Assembly: GCA_963662155.1 (NCBI GenBank)
Contig: OY759266.1
Span: forward strand, 9,869,098 to 9,933,097
Length of the DNA: 64,000 nucleotides
Reading direction: 5' to 3'
Source: Lamellibrachia columna
Taxonomy: Eukaryota > Annelida > Polychaeta > Sabellida > Siboglinidae
The stretch's first letter is position 1, and every line of letters begins with the position of its first letter. Of this stretch, positions 35,934-47,355 are shown in pieces. The position numbers were made by a program, and so were the translations under genes. The notes under the pieces were generated by a model. It saw nothing but the letters and a program-made list of their open reading frames with translations. It was not told where the DNA came from and searched no databases.

Positions 35934-36189
35934 GTAAGTTGAACAAATATAATTACACTAACAAAATCGGGACTCATAACGAATATTAAGGCTAGGATTT
36001 CTTTATTGTAAGTCAATGTGTTGTTGAAATGAATGTGAATGGGTAAGTAAGGGACCAATGGCCCATGAACTAGCCCTGCCCCGTCTATTCGCTTCACACA
36101 CACACGCGTCAATCTGTTACCATGCTGATATAATGGATACTACACACCCAGGCGTTCCGTGGTTAACACAACAGTGATTTACGTACCAA

Positions 36190-36345
36190 GCACGCATGCA
36201 TGCACGCACGCACGCACGCACGCACGCTGGCCACAAATGGATTCCAAGACATGTTAATGTACTGTTCACTGTATAGAGTACTCCTATAAACACACACATA
36301 CGCACACACACGCACACGCACACACGCTCACACGCTCACATACGC
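36190..36345. repeat. ACGC and CA compound repeats
   Basis: A (GCAC)n-type run at 36190-36228 and a CA-rich run at 36290-36345 in the module 9 intron. Confidence 0.9.
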
Positions 36346-36522
36346 ACACGGTTTTGTCACACATAAACAAAAAAGATCAATTTGGCAATTCTGCGAATGA
36401 GTTTCTACGGTTATGTGTGACAACATTATGTCACATTTTGTATGCTAACTAAAGTTCAAAGAGGCTTGAATTACCATTAATATTGGATATTTCAGTAATA
36501 TATCATGGATATGTCCATATTG

Positions 36523-36731
<209 letters not shown>

Positions 36732-36829
36732 TATACAGGCAGGCATAAGAAACAGTCATATTTAACATGTTCACCATATGTTGACATTGAAGCATTTCAT
36801 CCTTGTATGTGTCATTGTTTTGTCATCAG

Positions 36830-37030
36830 CTGACGATCTACACGACTTTGTGATCGAAGTATTCAGACCGACAGATTCGTCAGTGGCAATATGTAATGAG
36901 GTGGGGCCAGCCCTGAAATTGCACGAGAGGAAGCCAGTCCCCTGTCGTCCAGGCACTGTGGGGAGTATCGTGAGGATACGGATGATTAAACCCGGAACGC
37001 TTACAGTGTGTGAAGTGGAAGTGTATGGCG
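36830..37030 (+). CDS. F-type lectin module 9, half B
   Basis: It encodes D-L-H-D-F-V-I-E-V-F-R, L-H-E-R-K-P-V-P-C-R-P-G-T, G-S-I-V-R-I-R and L-T-V-C-E-V-E-V-Y-G-G. Acceptor is ttgtcatcag, donor ggcg|gtaaaa, phase 1. A perfect (TG)n array of about 205 bases ends roughly 100 bases upstream. Confidence 0.9.
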
Positions 37031-37235
37031 GTAAAACGATATTTTAAAACTACCATTGCCACAAAGGTATCATATGAACAAACAATATACGTGTACTATA
37101 ATTAAAAACTGAACTAATTGATAATACAACCTCGTGTGATTTGGAGGGGGATATAAAACATGTTTCTTAAATATGAGAGCCTGTCTCGTGTTTGATCCTC
37201 TAATATGCTGATGTCGATTGTGTGACTTGTTTCAG

Positions 37236-37460
37236 ATTACTATGACGCAGACGATGGGCACAATCTGGCTATTTGGAAGCCAACAAAACAATCGACTACG
37301 GACAACCCTAAATACATATCTTCGAAAGCAGTAGATGGCAGCTCTGACACGGTCCTTGATCACAATAGCTGTGCGCAGACAAAGCTCAGCGTTGGCAGTT
37401 GGTGGCAGGTCGACCTGGAAGCCACGTACGAAGTCCGTGTGGTTGTGATAACTGGTCGAG
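37236..37460 (+). CDS. F-type lectin module 10, half A
   Basis: It encodes H-N-L-A-I-W-K-P-T-K-Q-S-T, S-S-K-A-V-D-G-S, N-S-C-A-Q-T, S-W-W-Q-V-D-L-E-A-T-Y-E-V and V-V-I-T-G-R. Acceptor is cttgtttcag, donor cgag|gtaagt, phase 1. It has no initiator methionine and was found from motifs. The exon ends earlier than its relatives, so the usual D-C-C after the arginine is missing. Confidence 0.88.
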
Positions 37461-37551
37461 GTAAGTTACAAACAAAACCTATTATTTTATTAAAGACATT
37501 ATGACCAACATATATATGTAACTCGTGATTTGCGTATATTTGTTCTTACAG

Positions 37552-37767
37552 ATAAAGTCTTTCTTAGCGACTTCGTCGTTGAACTGCTACTACCGGACTC
37601 TCCATTTGTTCAGACGTGTGCCAACGTGTTTCCGAAATTGCAGCCAGGAGAAACGAGACGTGTTTCATGTCGACCAGGTGTTACGGGCCGTATTGTGAGG
37701 ATAAGACATACTGGATCTATCACGTACATGCTCTCGTTGTGCGAAGTCAAAGTATATGGAATATACG
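37552..37767 (+). CDS. F-type lectin module 10, half B
   Basis: It encodes F-L-S-D-F-V-V-E-L-L-L, P-G-E-T-R-R-V-S-C-R-P-G-V, G-R-I-V-R-I-R and M-L-S-L-C-E-V-K-V-Y-G. Acceptor is gttcttacag, donor tacg|gtaacc, phase 1. The A-B intron is 91 bases, the shortest in the array. Confidence 0.9.
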
Positions 37768-38990
37768 GTAACCCATGTAATTCATGACTTTAAAAAGCAC
37801 CACACAGCGATATACTAATACTTGACTGTGCTGTTTTAGAGTTAAACATCATGATGATATATTACGTTTACGTAATTTCGAAAATAAAATATATACAGTA
37901 TATAAGATACTTTACTCCTGCATATTTCTTGCAGCAGCAGTCCCTTAAAGATATCTCCTCATTCAGTTTTGCCTCTTGTTTCATTTCAAATTAATTTTGT
38001 GAAAAATCAAACCTTCCTATTATACACTGCAACATACTAGCCCATTTGTGCAACTGTTGTATGCATTTTTTGTGTGAAATCGTCAAACTATTTAATTACT
38101 TAATGTTTGGTCAAATATTAATTGACGTGAACATGGAAACGCTGAAAACTCACGATTTTCACCCTTCGTGAAATTTCGTAACTTTGCCCTGTGATCAACA
38201 AGAAAGTGACGTCCATGATCGGCATTGACTCGATTTTTTACCATTTTGGATATCCATTATTTTGAACCTTATTCTTAAATTCTTTTGATGATTTGAACAA
38301 AATATACATTTCTTTTATTAAATAGACTACAGTTGTTACCTTACCATTCACATACTAGATATTTGGATACTAACGAACCGGATTTGCGGTAGGCTGAATC
38401 AGTTGAGGATGGAGTTTTAATCAACAATACATTTTTATATGCCATCGAAGTATTTGCTGCACATTTGATTTTGTTTCTTAACTGGTGGAATATTTCCATT
38501 TAAAGTACGTCATGTTGCACAAACAGTGACTTGTTTGGACTTTCGTAATTCTTTCGTAATTATATATAAATAAATTATTTATTATGAAATCTTGGTATAT
38601 ATAGCGGGTAATTGGAATCGCTGTTTTCAATTGAGCCTAATTAACACGGATTTCACCTGGTGTTCAGTTGGGAAGGTTATCCGCACTACATTTTTATCAG
38701 GCATGTTTTCCTGTTGTTGATGAACTCTAACATTCGAACATATCGACCAGCACAATGTTGGATAATTCCTATGTGTCTTGTTATATAGGCCTATATATAT
38801 TTGCAGCCTATCCGTTTTGTATTATTTTGAATTTTTTATATATATTTGTATTTTTTTCAGGAGCCGCTTCAAATAGGCCGATCGAGGCAGGAGGTATGGC
38901 ATCAATATTGTCAATATGACATGTTTCCAAATGAGTCAGTCGCAGTCATCTGAAAAATCTGTCACCGTTTGCTCTCATGACTTCAGTGTT
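37768..38990. other. Intron of modules 10-11, mostly featureless
   Basis: AT-rich with no lectin exon; the only candidate is the possible micro-exon at 38861. Confidence 0.55.
38861..38893 (+). CDS. Possible 33-nt linker micro-exon
   Basis: A strong polypyrimidine-AG (gtatttttttcag) is followed by 33 open bases and gtatgg. Phase is 1 at both ends, so it would slip between module 10 B and module 11 A in frame. It would add a short G, A and S containing linker. The small size means chance is a real alternative, and the donor is only moderate. Confidence 0.25.
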
Positions 38991-38999
38991 TAGGCAATA

Positions 39000-39760
39000 A
39001 TGAAAACTCCAACTTTATTGGCATTGCTTGACAAACAGTTTGTCTTGGTTTGCCTTTCGTTAACATAGCTGATTAAAAGGCATATGTCATCAGCAAACTC
39101 CAAATCTCCGAGCACCATTTGTCTAGTATATTTCTGTTTTCGTTTACTCAGTCCGCCTCATTCCAAAATCCAAGACAATTACAAATAAAACAGAGGTAGG
39201 TATACTACCTTGTCTTACTCCAGTGGTTATTTTAAAAGTTTATGGATTTTTTCCTGTTACATCTTTATTGAACATTACGCATTCTCATAAAGAGATTTGA
39301 TTTGCTAGTGTTATCGATTTTTGAAGGCATTCCGTAGATGCGTAATATATCCCAAATTGAGTCTCTGTCAAATGCTTTCTGGAAGTCCATAAAGTTGATC
39401 ATTAGAGGAGTTTGCCTGATGTTCCTATGAATGAATATTTTATATGTGCAAGATCTCCCTGGTCGGAAACCTACGTGTTCTTCCCCGAGTCTTGTATCCA
39501 CCGCGTTTCTATTGCGTTCTGGTACGATAGAGCAGAAACATTTTCGTGGGAATGAAAGTAGAGTTGTGCGTCTCCAGTTATTGCAATTTCTCCTGTTTGG
39601 TAATTTAATTATCAAGCCATTTTCCAGTTTATAGGAGTATTTGGTCATTTTTGTCTGTGATAAACCCTTCCAAACAGCTTCCAACATCACCAGACTGTCT
39701 CTTTGTAATGTGTTAAGGCGTGTGCGTATCATTTCTGTTTGCAGCTTTTTGAGCTTCTGC
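39000..39760 (-). mobile_element. LINE RT fragment (RTE/jockey-like), decayed
   Basis: The minus strand reads V-W-K-G-L, N-C-N-N-W-R-R-T-T-L-L, H-V-G-F-R-P-G-R-S-C, N-F-M-D-F-Q-K-A-F-D (near 39395), T-G-V-R-Q-G (near 39220) and F-A-D-D-I (near 39095). It sits in the module 11 upstream intron. Confidence 0.82.
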
Positions 39761-40620
39761 GTGTTTTCAAATGTATGCCCTTTTATCTTTTCTTGCCTTC
39801 TTTTTGGCCTCTTTGTGTTTGTTTTGATAGTCCAATTTAGCTTATCTCTGTGTTTTTTCGTCTACTGCATTCAACAATTTAATTTTGGAAAGTTTCTCTA
39901 CGGATCCATTCTTCTGCTACCTTTCTGCCAGTTTCCAGAATTGATGCTGTAGTCGAAACATAGACCTTTAAAGCTGAAAGCAGACATTATAAGCACATAT
40001 ACTCGCTAACACACTAGACGTATCACTAAGACTTGTGTTGAGCACCAACCAGCAATATGCATTATCCCAAGTCAAATGCCTCAATGAGTGATTTACGCAC
40101 TAAATTCTATTGAGAGCTATAGACGGTTGTGATTTAGTATTACCCATTAAGGCATATACAAAATAACAATATTTGTCACCATAAATCGATTAACCTGTGT
40201 GTATAGTAATTTATGATGATATTATCAGGCATGCACGCATGCGCAGGTGTGATACATTTCCAGACTTGTTGACTCGACTTATACTTGGAGGTCATTGACT
40301 TCAAACTTGAATTGACTTGCTAATTTGTGACTTGCCAACAGGTCTGATGACCATGTTGTTGTTGTTGTAGCAATCCGCACCGAATACAATAATTATTAGG
40401 TGCTTATTATGATTGGCTAATGTTAATGCTGGGCAGCGTCCGCCGAAATGTCCCGTTACAATTACCGCAGACAAATCACAACAATAATTCGATTGGTGAA
40501 CCCTTGTGACTTATGACTTGACTTTGAATTCAGAGATATGACTTGACTTGGACTTGGAGGTCAATTACTTCAAACTTGACATGACTTGCCAGTTTGTGAC
40601 AACACGTCTGTACATTTCAG

Positions 40621-40851
40621 TAATACATCCGACATATTTCTCGATTAACTTGGCTCGCGGGAAACAGGCAGAACAGTTTGAAAGATCTGCATGGAATCCA
40701 AATAGCGCAGTGAATGGCGACTACACCGGTACGTTGGAGGGAGGGCACTGCACCCAAACCTTAAAGAATACCATTGGAAGTTGGTGGCAAGTTGACCTGG
40801 AAGCCGTGTATGACATCAAGTTGGTGGTGATACTTGGCCGGCGTGACATTG
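40621..40851 (+). CDS. F-type lectin module 11, half A
   Basis: It encodes I-N-L-A-R-G-K-Q-A-E-Q-F, N-S-A-V-N-G-D-Y-T-G-T-L-E, G-H-C-T-Q-T, S-W-W-Q-V-D-L-E-A-V-Y-D-I-K-L and L-G-R-R-D. The V-N-G-D-Y-x-G-T-L and Y-D-I-K-L signatures match module 9 A, so these two are sister copies. Acceptor is tacatttcag, donor attg|gtaagt, phase 1. Confidence 0.88.
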
Positions 40852-41034
40852 GTAAGTTCAACAACTGCGCTGACATTGCTAAGACACCAATAATCAATGT
40901 ACTTTTAAGACGGCCGGACAATATGTAACATAAATGGATTATAGTATTTGCACGTAGGTAGACATCCATTTACCTTTATTCCATTGGGTGAACTGAATAA
41001 CGTTTGGTGTTTATCCCTGGGTAAAAGCATGTGC

Positions 41035-41175
41035 GAGATGATGGGCAGGACAGGGCGGGCGCCATAGGCGCGAAGCGCCGCTGGGGGTCCGTGGGCATGC
41101 CTCCCCGGATTTTTTATTAGCTTCAAAATGGTGCATTCTAAAGGGTGTTGCCCTGGGGCTGGGCTGAACCAGTAT
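41035..41175. repeat. GC-rich block, probable repeat element
   Basis: Markedly GC-rich against an AT-rich background, with gcgcgaagcgccgctggggg and catgcctccccgg. It abuts the truncated A remnant at 41180. The composition and abrupt edges suggest an inserted element, family unknown to me. Confidence 0.55.
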
Positions 41176-41179
41176 TCGA

Positions 41180-41232
41180 ATTCTACGACATCCACGAGGT
41201 GGTCTTAACTAGCCGAGGTGACAGGAAATGTG
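41180..41232 (+). pseudogene. 3' remnant of a lectin half-A exon
   Basis: The bases encode F-Y-D-I-H-E-V-V-L-T-S-R-G-D, the C-terminal strand of an A half, and run into a donor-like gtgagt. No N-L-A-x-G-K-P or W-W-Q-V-D-L precedes it. Instead a GC-rich repeat-like block (about 41040-41170) abuts it, as if an insertion or deletion removed the front of the exon. Confidence 0.7.
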
Positions 41233-41441
41233 AGTTGGAATGTGTTGCTGATTCATGTGGTTGTTGATCATTGTTGGAGTCAAGTTGACCGATATTTGTG
41301 TTGTCACACGTTTTTTACCAATCTTGTCGCCTGCCGTCTGTATGTCTGCACGCCCGCCAGCCTGCTTGCCGGCATATGTGTCTATGAACGGTAACACAAT
41401 TATGCACGTCAGTCTATGTAGATTTATTTTTTTCCAAGCAG

Positions 41442-41534
41442 ATGAAAAACTTTATGACGTCGCGATCGAATCTCTTATGGAGTCTCCTGTTCGAGTTACT
41501 ACATGTGCAGTCGTGGATTTCATAAAAAATCAGT
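41442..41534 (+). pseudogene. Truncated lectin half-B exon
   Basis: After an acceptor (ttccaagcag) the frame reads K-L-Y-D-V-A-I-E-S-L-M-E-S-P-V-R-V-T-T-C and then stops at an in-frame TAA, losing the G-E-T-R-R and L-C-E-V-E-V-Y-G parts. The start resembles module 13 and 15 B exons (E-S-P-V-R-V-T-T-C). With the A remnant at 41180 it forms a dead module lying inside the intron of module 11. Confidence 0.75.
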
Positions 41535-41649
41535 AATGCATTTCCACAAACGATGTCGTATTGGATACTCGATAGGTTAGGTGTTTCGATGGAAACAAAC
41601 ACTTGAGGAGGGACCTTATAAATATGTATAATTGTTCTGTCTGTCACAG

Positions 41650-41856
41650 ATGAACCATTGCGTGATTTTGTGATCGAGACATTGCTATCGACAAGTTCAC
41701 CAGCTTCGATATGTGAAGAGGTCACAACAGCCCTGAAAAAGAACGAGCTGAGACACATCGGGTGTCGCTCTGGCTCAGTGGGCCGTATAGTCAGGATACG
41801 AATGACCGGAACAGAACACAGAAAGCTCACCTTGTGCGAAGTCGAAGTATATGGCG
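41650..41856 (+). CDS. F-type lectin module 11, half B
   Basis: It encodes P-L-R-D-F-V-I-E-T-L-L, K-N-E-L-R-H-I-G-C-R-S-G, G-R-I-V-R-I-R-M and L-T-L-C-E-V-E-V-Y-G-G. Acceptor is gtctgtcacag, donor ggcg|gtatat, phase 1. N-E-L-R-H replaces G-E-T-R-R. It is closest in its end (V-Y-G-G) to module 9 B, matching the kinship of their A halves. Confidence 0.88.
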
Positions 41857-42294
41857 GTATATATTAAATGTTGTCATATTTAAATAATTCCAGTAATCAA
41901 GACATCATACTCATAAACAAGACTAACAACGATATTCTGTATGTTGCGAAACAGTACCAATCATTGCAGACATTTGTGTACTCCATTCCTAACATACAAC
42001 GCATAATGTTTGTTACTACTTCTAGATACATTCCGTGATACGCTACAATAATGTGAATATCGTTAACGTTCTAAGAAATCATGCATAGTTCAAGTGATGC
42101 AAGTCGTCGCTCTATCTGTTGGTCGTTGTCTATGGACGCACGGACATGTACACACACGCGCACACCCAAATCAAATCAAATGTATTGTAACTCTACAATA
42201 CATACAATCAATGCAAATCCTATATTATAACGTAAAGAGAACGATAGGGGAAGAACATTGTATAATGTTATACTCCCTATTATATATTTCAATA

Positions 42295-42352
42295 CATAAA
42301 TATATATATATATACATTTATATATATATATTGAAATATATAATAGTATATA

Positions 42353-42395
<43 letters not shown>

Positions 42396-42400
42396 TATAT
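42295..42400. repeat. AT-rich microsatellite cluster with palindrome
   Basis: Interrupted (AT)n tracts around a tatatatttcaatacataaata / ttgaaatatataat arrangement, able to fold on itself. Confidence 0.85.
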
Positions 42401-42826
42401 ATTAAATACAAAACAGTGTGCAGGTGTAGAAAAAATAATCGTGATTGTGATACATGTTATTTATTAACATCATTGTATAAAATAAATTGTTTAAGTATAC
42501 ATTTATGACCCCAGTATGGAACCTTGCGGCACTCCACAAGTTAGTTTTATTCTAATACATTTTGTCTACAATGGTCATTAGTGCCATATTAGTGCCATTT
42601 TAGTGCCATATTAGTGCAGCGATTTTTTTCAAAAACCAAACTGATATTTGTGCATAATGTCATACTTATTAATACAATTTAAAAGCCTGTTATACATTAG
42701 TACATACATCCAATATTTTAGAGAAAGTAGAAAATATTGAAATTGGCCGATAGTTAGAACATTTTTCTTTTTCACACGCACGTGCGCGCACCCACATTCA
42801 GGATTTGTTTCATTGTACGTTGGCAG

Positions 42827-43075
42827 AAGGTGTCACAAGCGACATTGGGGGAAATACTGTCAGACTCCGTGAGCGTAAACTGAAGGTCAATGTTGCCAGA
42901 GGGAAGGAAGCATTGCAGTCGTCTACAAGTAACGTAGAGTACGGAGCGCTGAAGGCGATCGATGCAAACATTAACACCTGCTCTTTCACACGTCCTGAAG
43001 TTGCTACTTGGTGGCAGGTTGACCTGAAAGCTGTTTACAAGATTGTGGCTGTAGTGATTACAACCCCAACTCATG
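42827..43075 (+). CDS. F-type lectin module 12, half A (orphan)
   Basis: It encodes a linker, then V-N-V-A-R-G-K-E-A-L-Q-S-S-T-S-N, K-A-I-D-A-N, T-C-S-F-T, T-W-W-Q-V-D-L-K-A-V-Y-K-I and V-V-I-T-T-P. Acceptor is gtacgttggcag, donor catg|gtgagt, phase 1. It pairs by similarity with module 3 A at 10814. No B half follows before the next A at 45504; LINE fragments occupy the space. The best match for a missing partner is the orphan B at 56755. Confidence 0.82.
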
Positions 43076-43419
43076 GTGAGTTGAAGCATGAAGCAGGTTA
43101 ATTGTTAGCTAAATCAAGCAGATCGAAACCTTTAGGAGCTTATGGATACTGTTGAAAGAGAAGACAGTGATATGAACACTAATCATATAACCAACCATGT
43201 CTTGTGAGAAACCTGGTAAACAAGTGCAGAGACTAGTTTGCATCAGCACTATTTGGTTAGCATAATTCCGTGAACGTATTTGAGCGATAACGGTAATCAA
43301 ACAATAATAGATAACATAAACGTTCTTACATAACGTGGTGTCCAGTTAAAGCGCGTTACATTTACTGCAGCAAAGACTTAAATTAGAAAATGTAAAAGCA
43401 GCTATAAGCAATAATTAGC

Positions 43420-43870
43420 AAGTAAAAAAATACAGCAAGAGTTTTTTATGCATAAGTATGTCAAGACTAAACAAAACGTGCGAGACAAGGTTGGACCACT
43501 AGAATACAGTACTAGAAATATAATATTTTTTATGGATACTTCAGTTCATTGTCTACCGGAGAGGAGATATTAGTTCATTACCAGTTCCAGATGCTAAATT
43601 ACAGGAGGCAAAATCAATTTATTTAGGTCAGTTAATTGTAACTCCAAATATGGTAGCTAAGAAAATAAAGACAATGAAGGATAACAAATCAACTTAAGTA
43701 GATGGAATTCCTCCAAAACTACTAATGGAATCAGTGGAACAAAATTAGTATACCTCTTGCAAGACTGTTCAACTTGTCACTAAAAGTGCGAGTGGTTCCT
43801 TTTGAATGGAAAGTGCAAACGTACCGTTATTTAAAAAGATTTCGATAAATACGTCAGCCATTGCATTTAA
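43420..43870 (+). mobile_element. LINE-c fragment, decayed
   Basis: Matches the middle of LINE-c: gttggaccactagaatacag, ttcattaccagttccagatgctaaatt, and I-S-I-P-L-A-R-L-F-N-L-S-L-K with P-F-E-W-K near 43800. It lies where module 12 would be expected to have its B half. Confidence 0.8.
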
Positions 43871-44089
43871 GCTTTGTTTCGATACAGTGACCGTTCAAGA
43901 TTATCTGGGGGTAAACATGCATTACGAGTATATTTTTTGGCAATAAATAATGTATGTACCATGTTTACAATGTTCATACCTGGACGTGACGCTGCATTTT
44001 TAGTACTGTCATGTCATGGATGTCCTTTTTTGCAATCACAGTGACCTAACATCACACTGTTAGCTACGTCCATAACAGTTCTGTTAACT

Positions 44090-44640
44090 TTACATTGACT
44101 TAGCTATGACAGAGGCATGGCTATCATCATCAGATACATCAGCCTGTCTTGTCGACATTTCTCTATCTGGTTTTTGTCTATACCATCACCGCCGCCGTTC
44201 AGGTAATGGTGCTAGAGTGGCATTTCTTGTATCTACAACATGACTTGTACAGTATAAATTATTCATACATTTCGATACCTAAGTGTTGAGGTAATTTGTA
44301 TTCTTATCAAAAAAGTAACCTATATCTACGAATTTTATATGCATCTACCGTCCTCCTCAAGCAAAACTTTTTTGACGAATTTCTCTCTTTTTACCACCTT
44401 ACAACTCCAAATAGACCTCCACGTATTTGGCGATTTCAATATCCACCTTGATTTAACATGTCTAACTATTAGGTCGTTCATGGATGTCCTTCAAACATCA
44501 ACACATTTAATTTCTTTCTCACGCTCATGGCCATTGATTCGACTTGTTTATCACTAAATCTACTTGCAATAACATCAAGGCAATATGTCCTACTGATAGC
44601 TTGTCAGATCAACATAGTTTCATTATTGATTTGTGGTGGT
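44090..44640 (+). mobile_element. LINE endonuclease fragment
   Basis: Frames read T-E-A-W-L-S-S-S-D-T-S-A-C-L, then F-C-I-Y-R-P-P-Q-A and H-V-F-G-D-F-N-I-H-L-D, typical of an AP-endonuclease of L2/CR1-type elements. Several frameshifts. Confidence 0.8.
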
Positions 44641-44649
44641 TACAAGTCG

Positions 44650-45500
44650 GGTCAAGACTTGGAAAAAATGATCACATTTCGACCGATATATTAACATGAT
44701 GATCTTGCCAAGTCTGATCTTTTGATCCATCCTAAATCTACATGCAGTGCTTTTGATTTCAGACGATGTAGAATTATGTCTACGATTTCGACATCTGGCG
44801 AGGTTTTTACGAATTTGTTGAGATAAAATGTGTATAGTAATACGATTTTGCTTTTGACATCATAATGATAACATAAATGTAGATGCTTAGCATGAAGCGA
44901 CCGATCAAGTGGAGAACGAGTTCGTTGCCAAATTCTTACAAGATATCGCCGACGACGTTTTGCAACAAATCTTTCTAAAGACAACCATGGAGATGGAAGG
45001 CAAACTTATACACTTTAAGTTTGTCTTGGGGTATCTTTATCCAGGAGTTTACTTAATGTTTCGTAGTACTGATTAAAAAGCTCGCATCATTTCGCTTACG
45101 GTTGGTTTACTATTGTATATATGTACATTAAAATTAATTAAATTTAAGCCCGATTATCTACCATTATATATTAAATGTGAATGTTATATAAGCAGTATTT
45201 CGTAATGAGGCGAGCACATTTTACATTTTTTTTTCTTCAAAATGTCATTGCAGGAGCAACAAATTTCCTAGTATACCCTTAGATACTAGCACTGATATAT
45301 TACGTATATAATATATCCCATCGTGGCTTAACCTGGCAAATTCTTACATGGTTATAATGTACACGATGACCAAAGACTAAAAGGTTGATTTGAAGATGGT
45401 GCCACAATAATTATATTCCCTTGAGCGGCTGAAAGTCATTAACCAATTCTACGACAACCACTTACTTGTCGGACTTATTGCGGTTATTTAATATTTGTTG
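44650..45500. other. Intron segment before module 13, nothing recognised
   Basis: AT-rich, with no lectin half-B motif found here, which is why module 12 A is called an orphan. Confidence 0.5.
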
Positions 45501-45503
45501 CAG

Positions 45504-45737
45504 TGATGCCTGATATCACGGGCGTGACAAAGAATCTGGCTGTTGGCAAGCCAACAAAGCAATCATCTAATTCGCATTCGTTAGTTTCTTCGAAAGCGGT
45601 GGATGGAAGTAGAGCAAATAACCCATGGACGCTATGTAGTCGTGCATCGTCTACTACACTTGCCTGGTGGCAGGTTGATTTAGAAGCTGTCTACGAGATC
45701 AGCGAGGTCGTCATAACTAACCTACGAGACGACGGTT
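45504..45737 (+). CDS. F-type lectin module 13, half A
   Basis: It encodes V-T-K-N-L-A-V-G-K-P-T-K-Q-S-S, S-S-K-A-V-D-G-S-R-A-N, L-C-S-R-A, A-W-W-Q-V-D-L-E-A-V-Y-E-I and L-R-D-D-G-C. Acceptor is atttgttgcag, donor ggtt|gtgagt, phase 1. This begins a run of six very similar modules (13-18) sharing the opening V-x-x-V-T-K-N-L-A and the R-D-x-G-C ending. Confidence 0.92.
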
Positions 45738-46066
45738 GTGAGTTATACTGGTTTTTTTTATTGTGTCATAAGACTACGAAGTTGTCATTAAAGTAGGTGG
45801 TTCTGCTTTGACGAATATAAATGCCATCACCCCTGATCCGTCACGTCTCGAACCACAGACAACTGACTGACGGAAGCGCTTGAACAGGATCGCTCCAACC
45901 CCCATTTTGCAAACCTCCTTTTCAGAAACGAACCCTCAACTATTTTTTCATGAAACAAGGCTGCATATGCCTCCATCGTGGATCGCCTATATGACATGTC
46001 CGCTCATTGTGTGCGTACGTGTGTGCGTGCGTACGGCTGCTGTATCTACATGTCACTGTGTTTGAC

Positions 46067-46069
<3 letters not shown>

Positions 46070-46114
<45 letters not shown>
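46070..46114. repeat. (TGCG)n microsatellite
   Basis: About eleven tandem tgcg units in the module 13 intron, about 140 bases before the B acceptor. Confidence 0.95.
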
Positions 46115-46115
<1 letters not shown>

Positions 46116-46250
46116 CTTGTGTTTCTCCCTTCCTCCGAACTCCCCCCATTTCTCTTAGACTGTATCGTGTATGCCTGTATGTGAATGTTGATATATTTAT
46201 GTATTACTGTATATACGTCGGTGTATTTATATTTATTGTTCTGCTGTCAG

Positions 46251-46460
46251 GGGCACTGCTACATGACATCGTGATCGAAGCAATTAGGGAGTCTCCTGTT
46301 CGAGTTACCACGTGTGAAGTCATGAAACCATATCCGGGTAGAGGCGAAATTAAACGAATACCCTGTCGACGTGGTGCAGTCGGCAGTATTATTAAGATTA
46401 GACAAAATGTACATACTTCTCAACTTGCACTGTGCGAAGTGGAAGTTTACGGGTACCCCG
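46251..46460 (+). CDS. F-type lectin module 13, half B
   Basis: It encodes L-L-H-D-I-V-I-E-A-I-R-E-S-P-V-R-V, G-E-I-K-R-I-P-C-R-R-G-A-V, G-S-I-I-K-I-R-Q and L-A-L-C-E-V-E-V-Y-G-Y. Acceptor is tctgctgtcag, donor cccg|gtaagt, phase 1. TGCG repeats lie upstream (46070-46114) and CGCA repeats lie about 20 bases after the donor. Confidence 0.92.
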
Positions 46461-46475
46461 GTAAGTCCGCATTAC

Positions 46476-46520
46476 ACACGCACGCACGCACGCACGCACG
46501 CACGCACACAAACACACACA
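46476..46520. repeat. (CGCA)n and CA repeats
   Basis: Tandem cgca units starting about 16 bases after the module 13 B donor. Confidence 0.93.
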
Positions 46521-46560
46521 AATGTGGCTGGAATGGTGTTTTCGAATAAATACTTGCGAT

Positions 46561-47124
46561 AAACGAACGCCACTCAAACGACAAATCCATAAACTCCAGT
46601 TTTAAAATTCACTTTATCACTAACTGTTTCTATAATCTATTCATGTTCCTACGCGAACGTATATGTGTTACTAGAACCAAAGATAGATAGTATTACTAGA
46701 TATTGTGGATGCATTCCAAAGAATTGTGCTACAATAAGATTAAGCCTAAGAGTAAGCCTGGTGTTGATCTTTCACATAGTAAGCTATTCAATATAAAGAG
46801 TAATATTTACCACAGTGATCTAGTGCGACGAAATATATTGTCATGTTTAAAATATAAGTAGCTCCAGGCATTCTAGGGGTGTTTTAATGTGTGAGGAGTG
46901 TGGCGGAAAGTGGGAGCGTTGTCCTACAAATTGATTGGTGGGAGGTTAATCTAAAAAACAGATGGGAGGTGGAGAAATGGTGGGAGATGGGAGGGTGGCC
47001 CCAAACACATGTCGGAGATAATGGGAGGTTGAGACCCTATCACACGTCCATCTGTAATTAAACATGTTTAAAGAATCCCCTGTGTTGTTTAAGTTTATGG
47101 AGTTATTAAATTTGTCTTTTGCAG
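46561..47124. other. Intron, nothing recognised
   Basis: Contains a purine-rich stretch (gtgggagg-like words, 46925-47000) but no exon. Confidence 0.5.
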
Positions 47125-47355
47125 TGATGCCTGTGGTGAGTGTGACAAAGAATCTGGCTCTTAGGAAACCAACAAAGCAATCATCTACGTTGAAAACATT
47201 CACCTCTTCGAAAGCGGTGGATGGCGATAAAGCCTATTGTCTAAGTACACACTCTACTTCCACAACAAAAAGTCAACATCCCTGGTGGCAGGTAGACCTT
47301 CAAGCCGTCTACGAGATCAAGGAAGTCATCATGACTACTATGCGAGACTATGGAT
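47125..47355 (+). CDS. F-type lectin module 14, half A
   Basis: It encodes V-T-K-N-L-A-L-R-K-P-T-K-Q-S-S-T, S-S-K-A-V-D-G-D-K-A, P-W-W-Q-V-D-L-Q-A-V-Y-E-I and M-R-D-Y-G-C. The usual cysteine before the histidine position is absent (H-S-T-S-T), so one disulfide may be lost. Acceptor is cttttgcag, donor ggat|gtgagt, phase 1. Confidence 0.9.
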
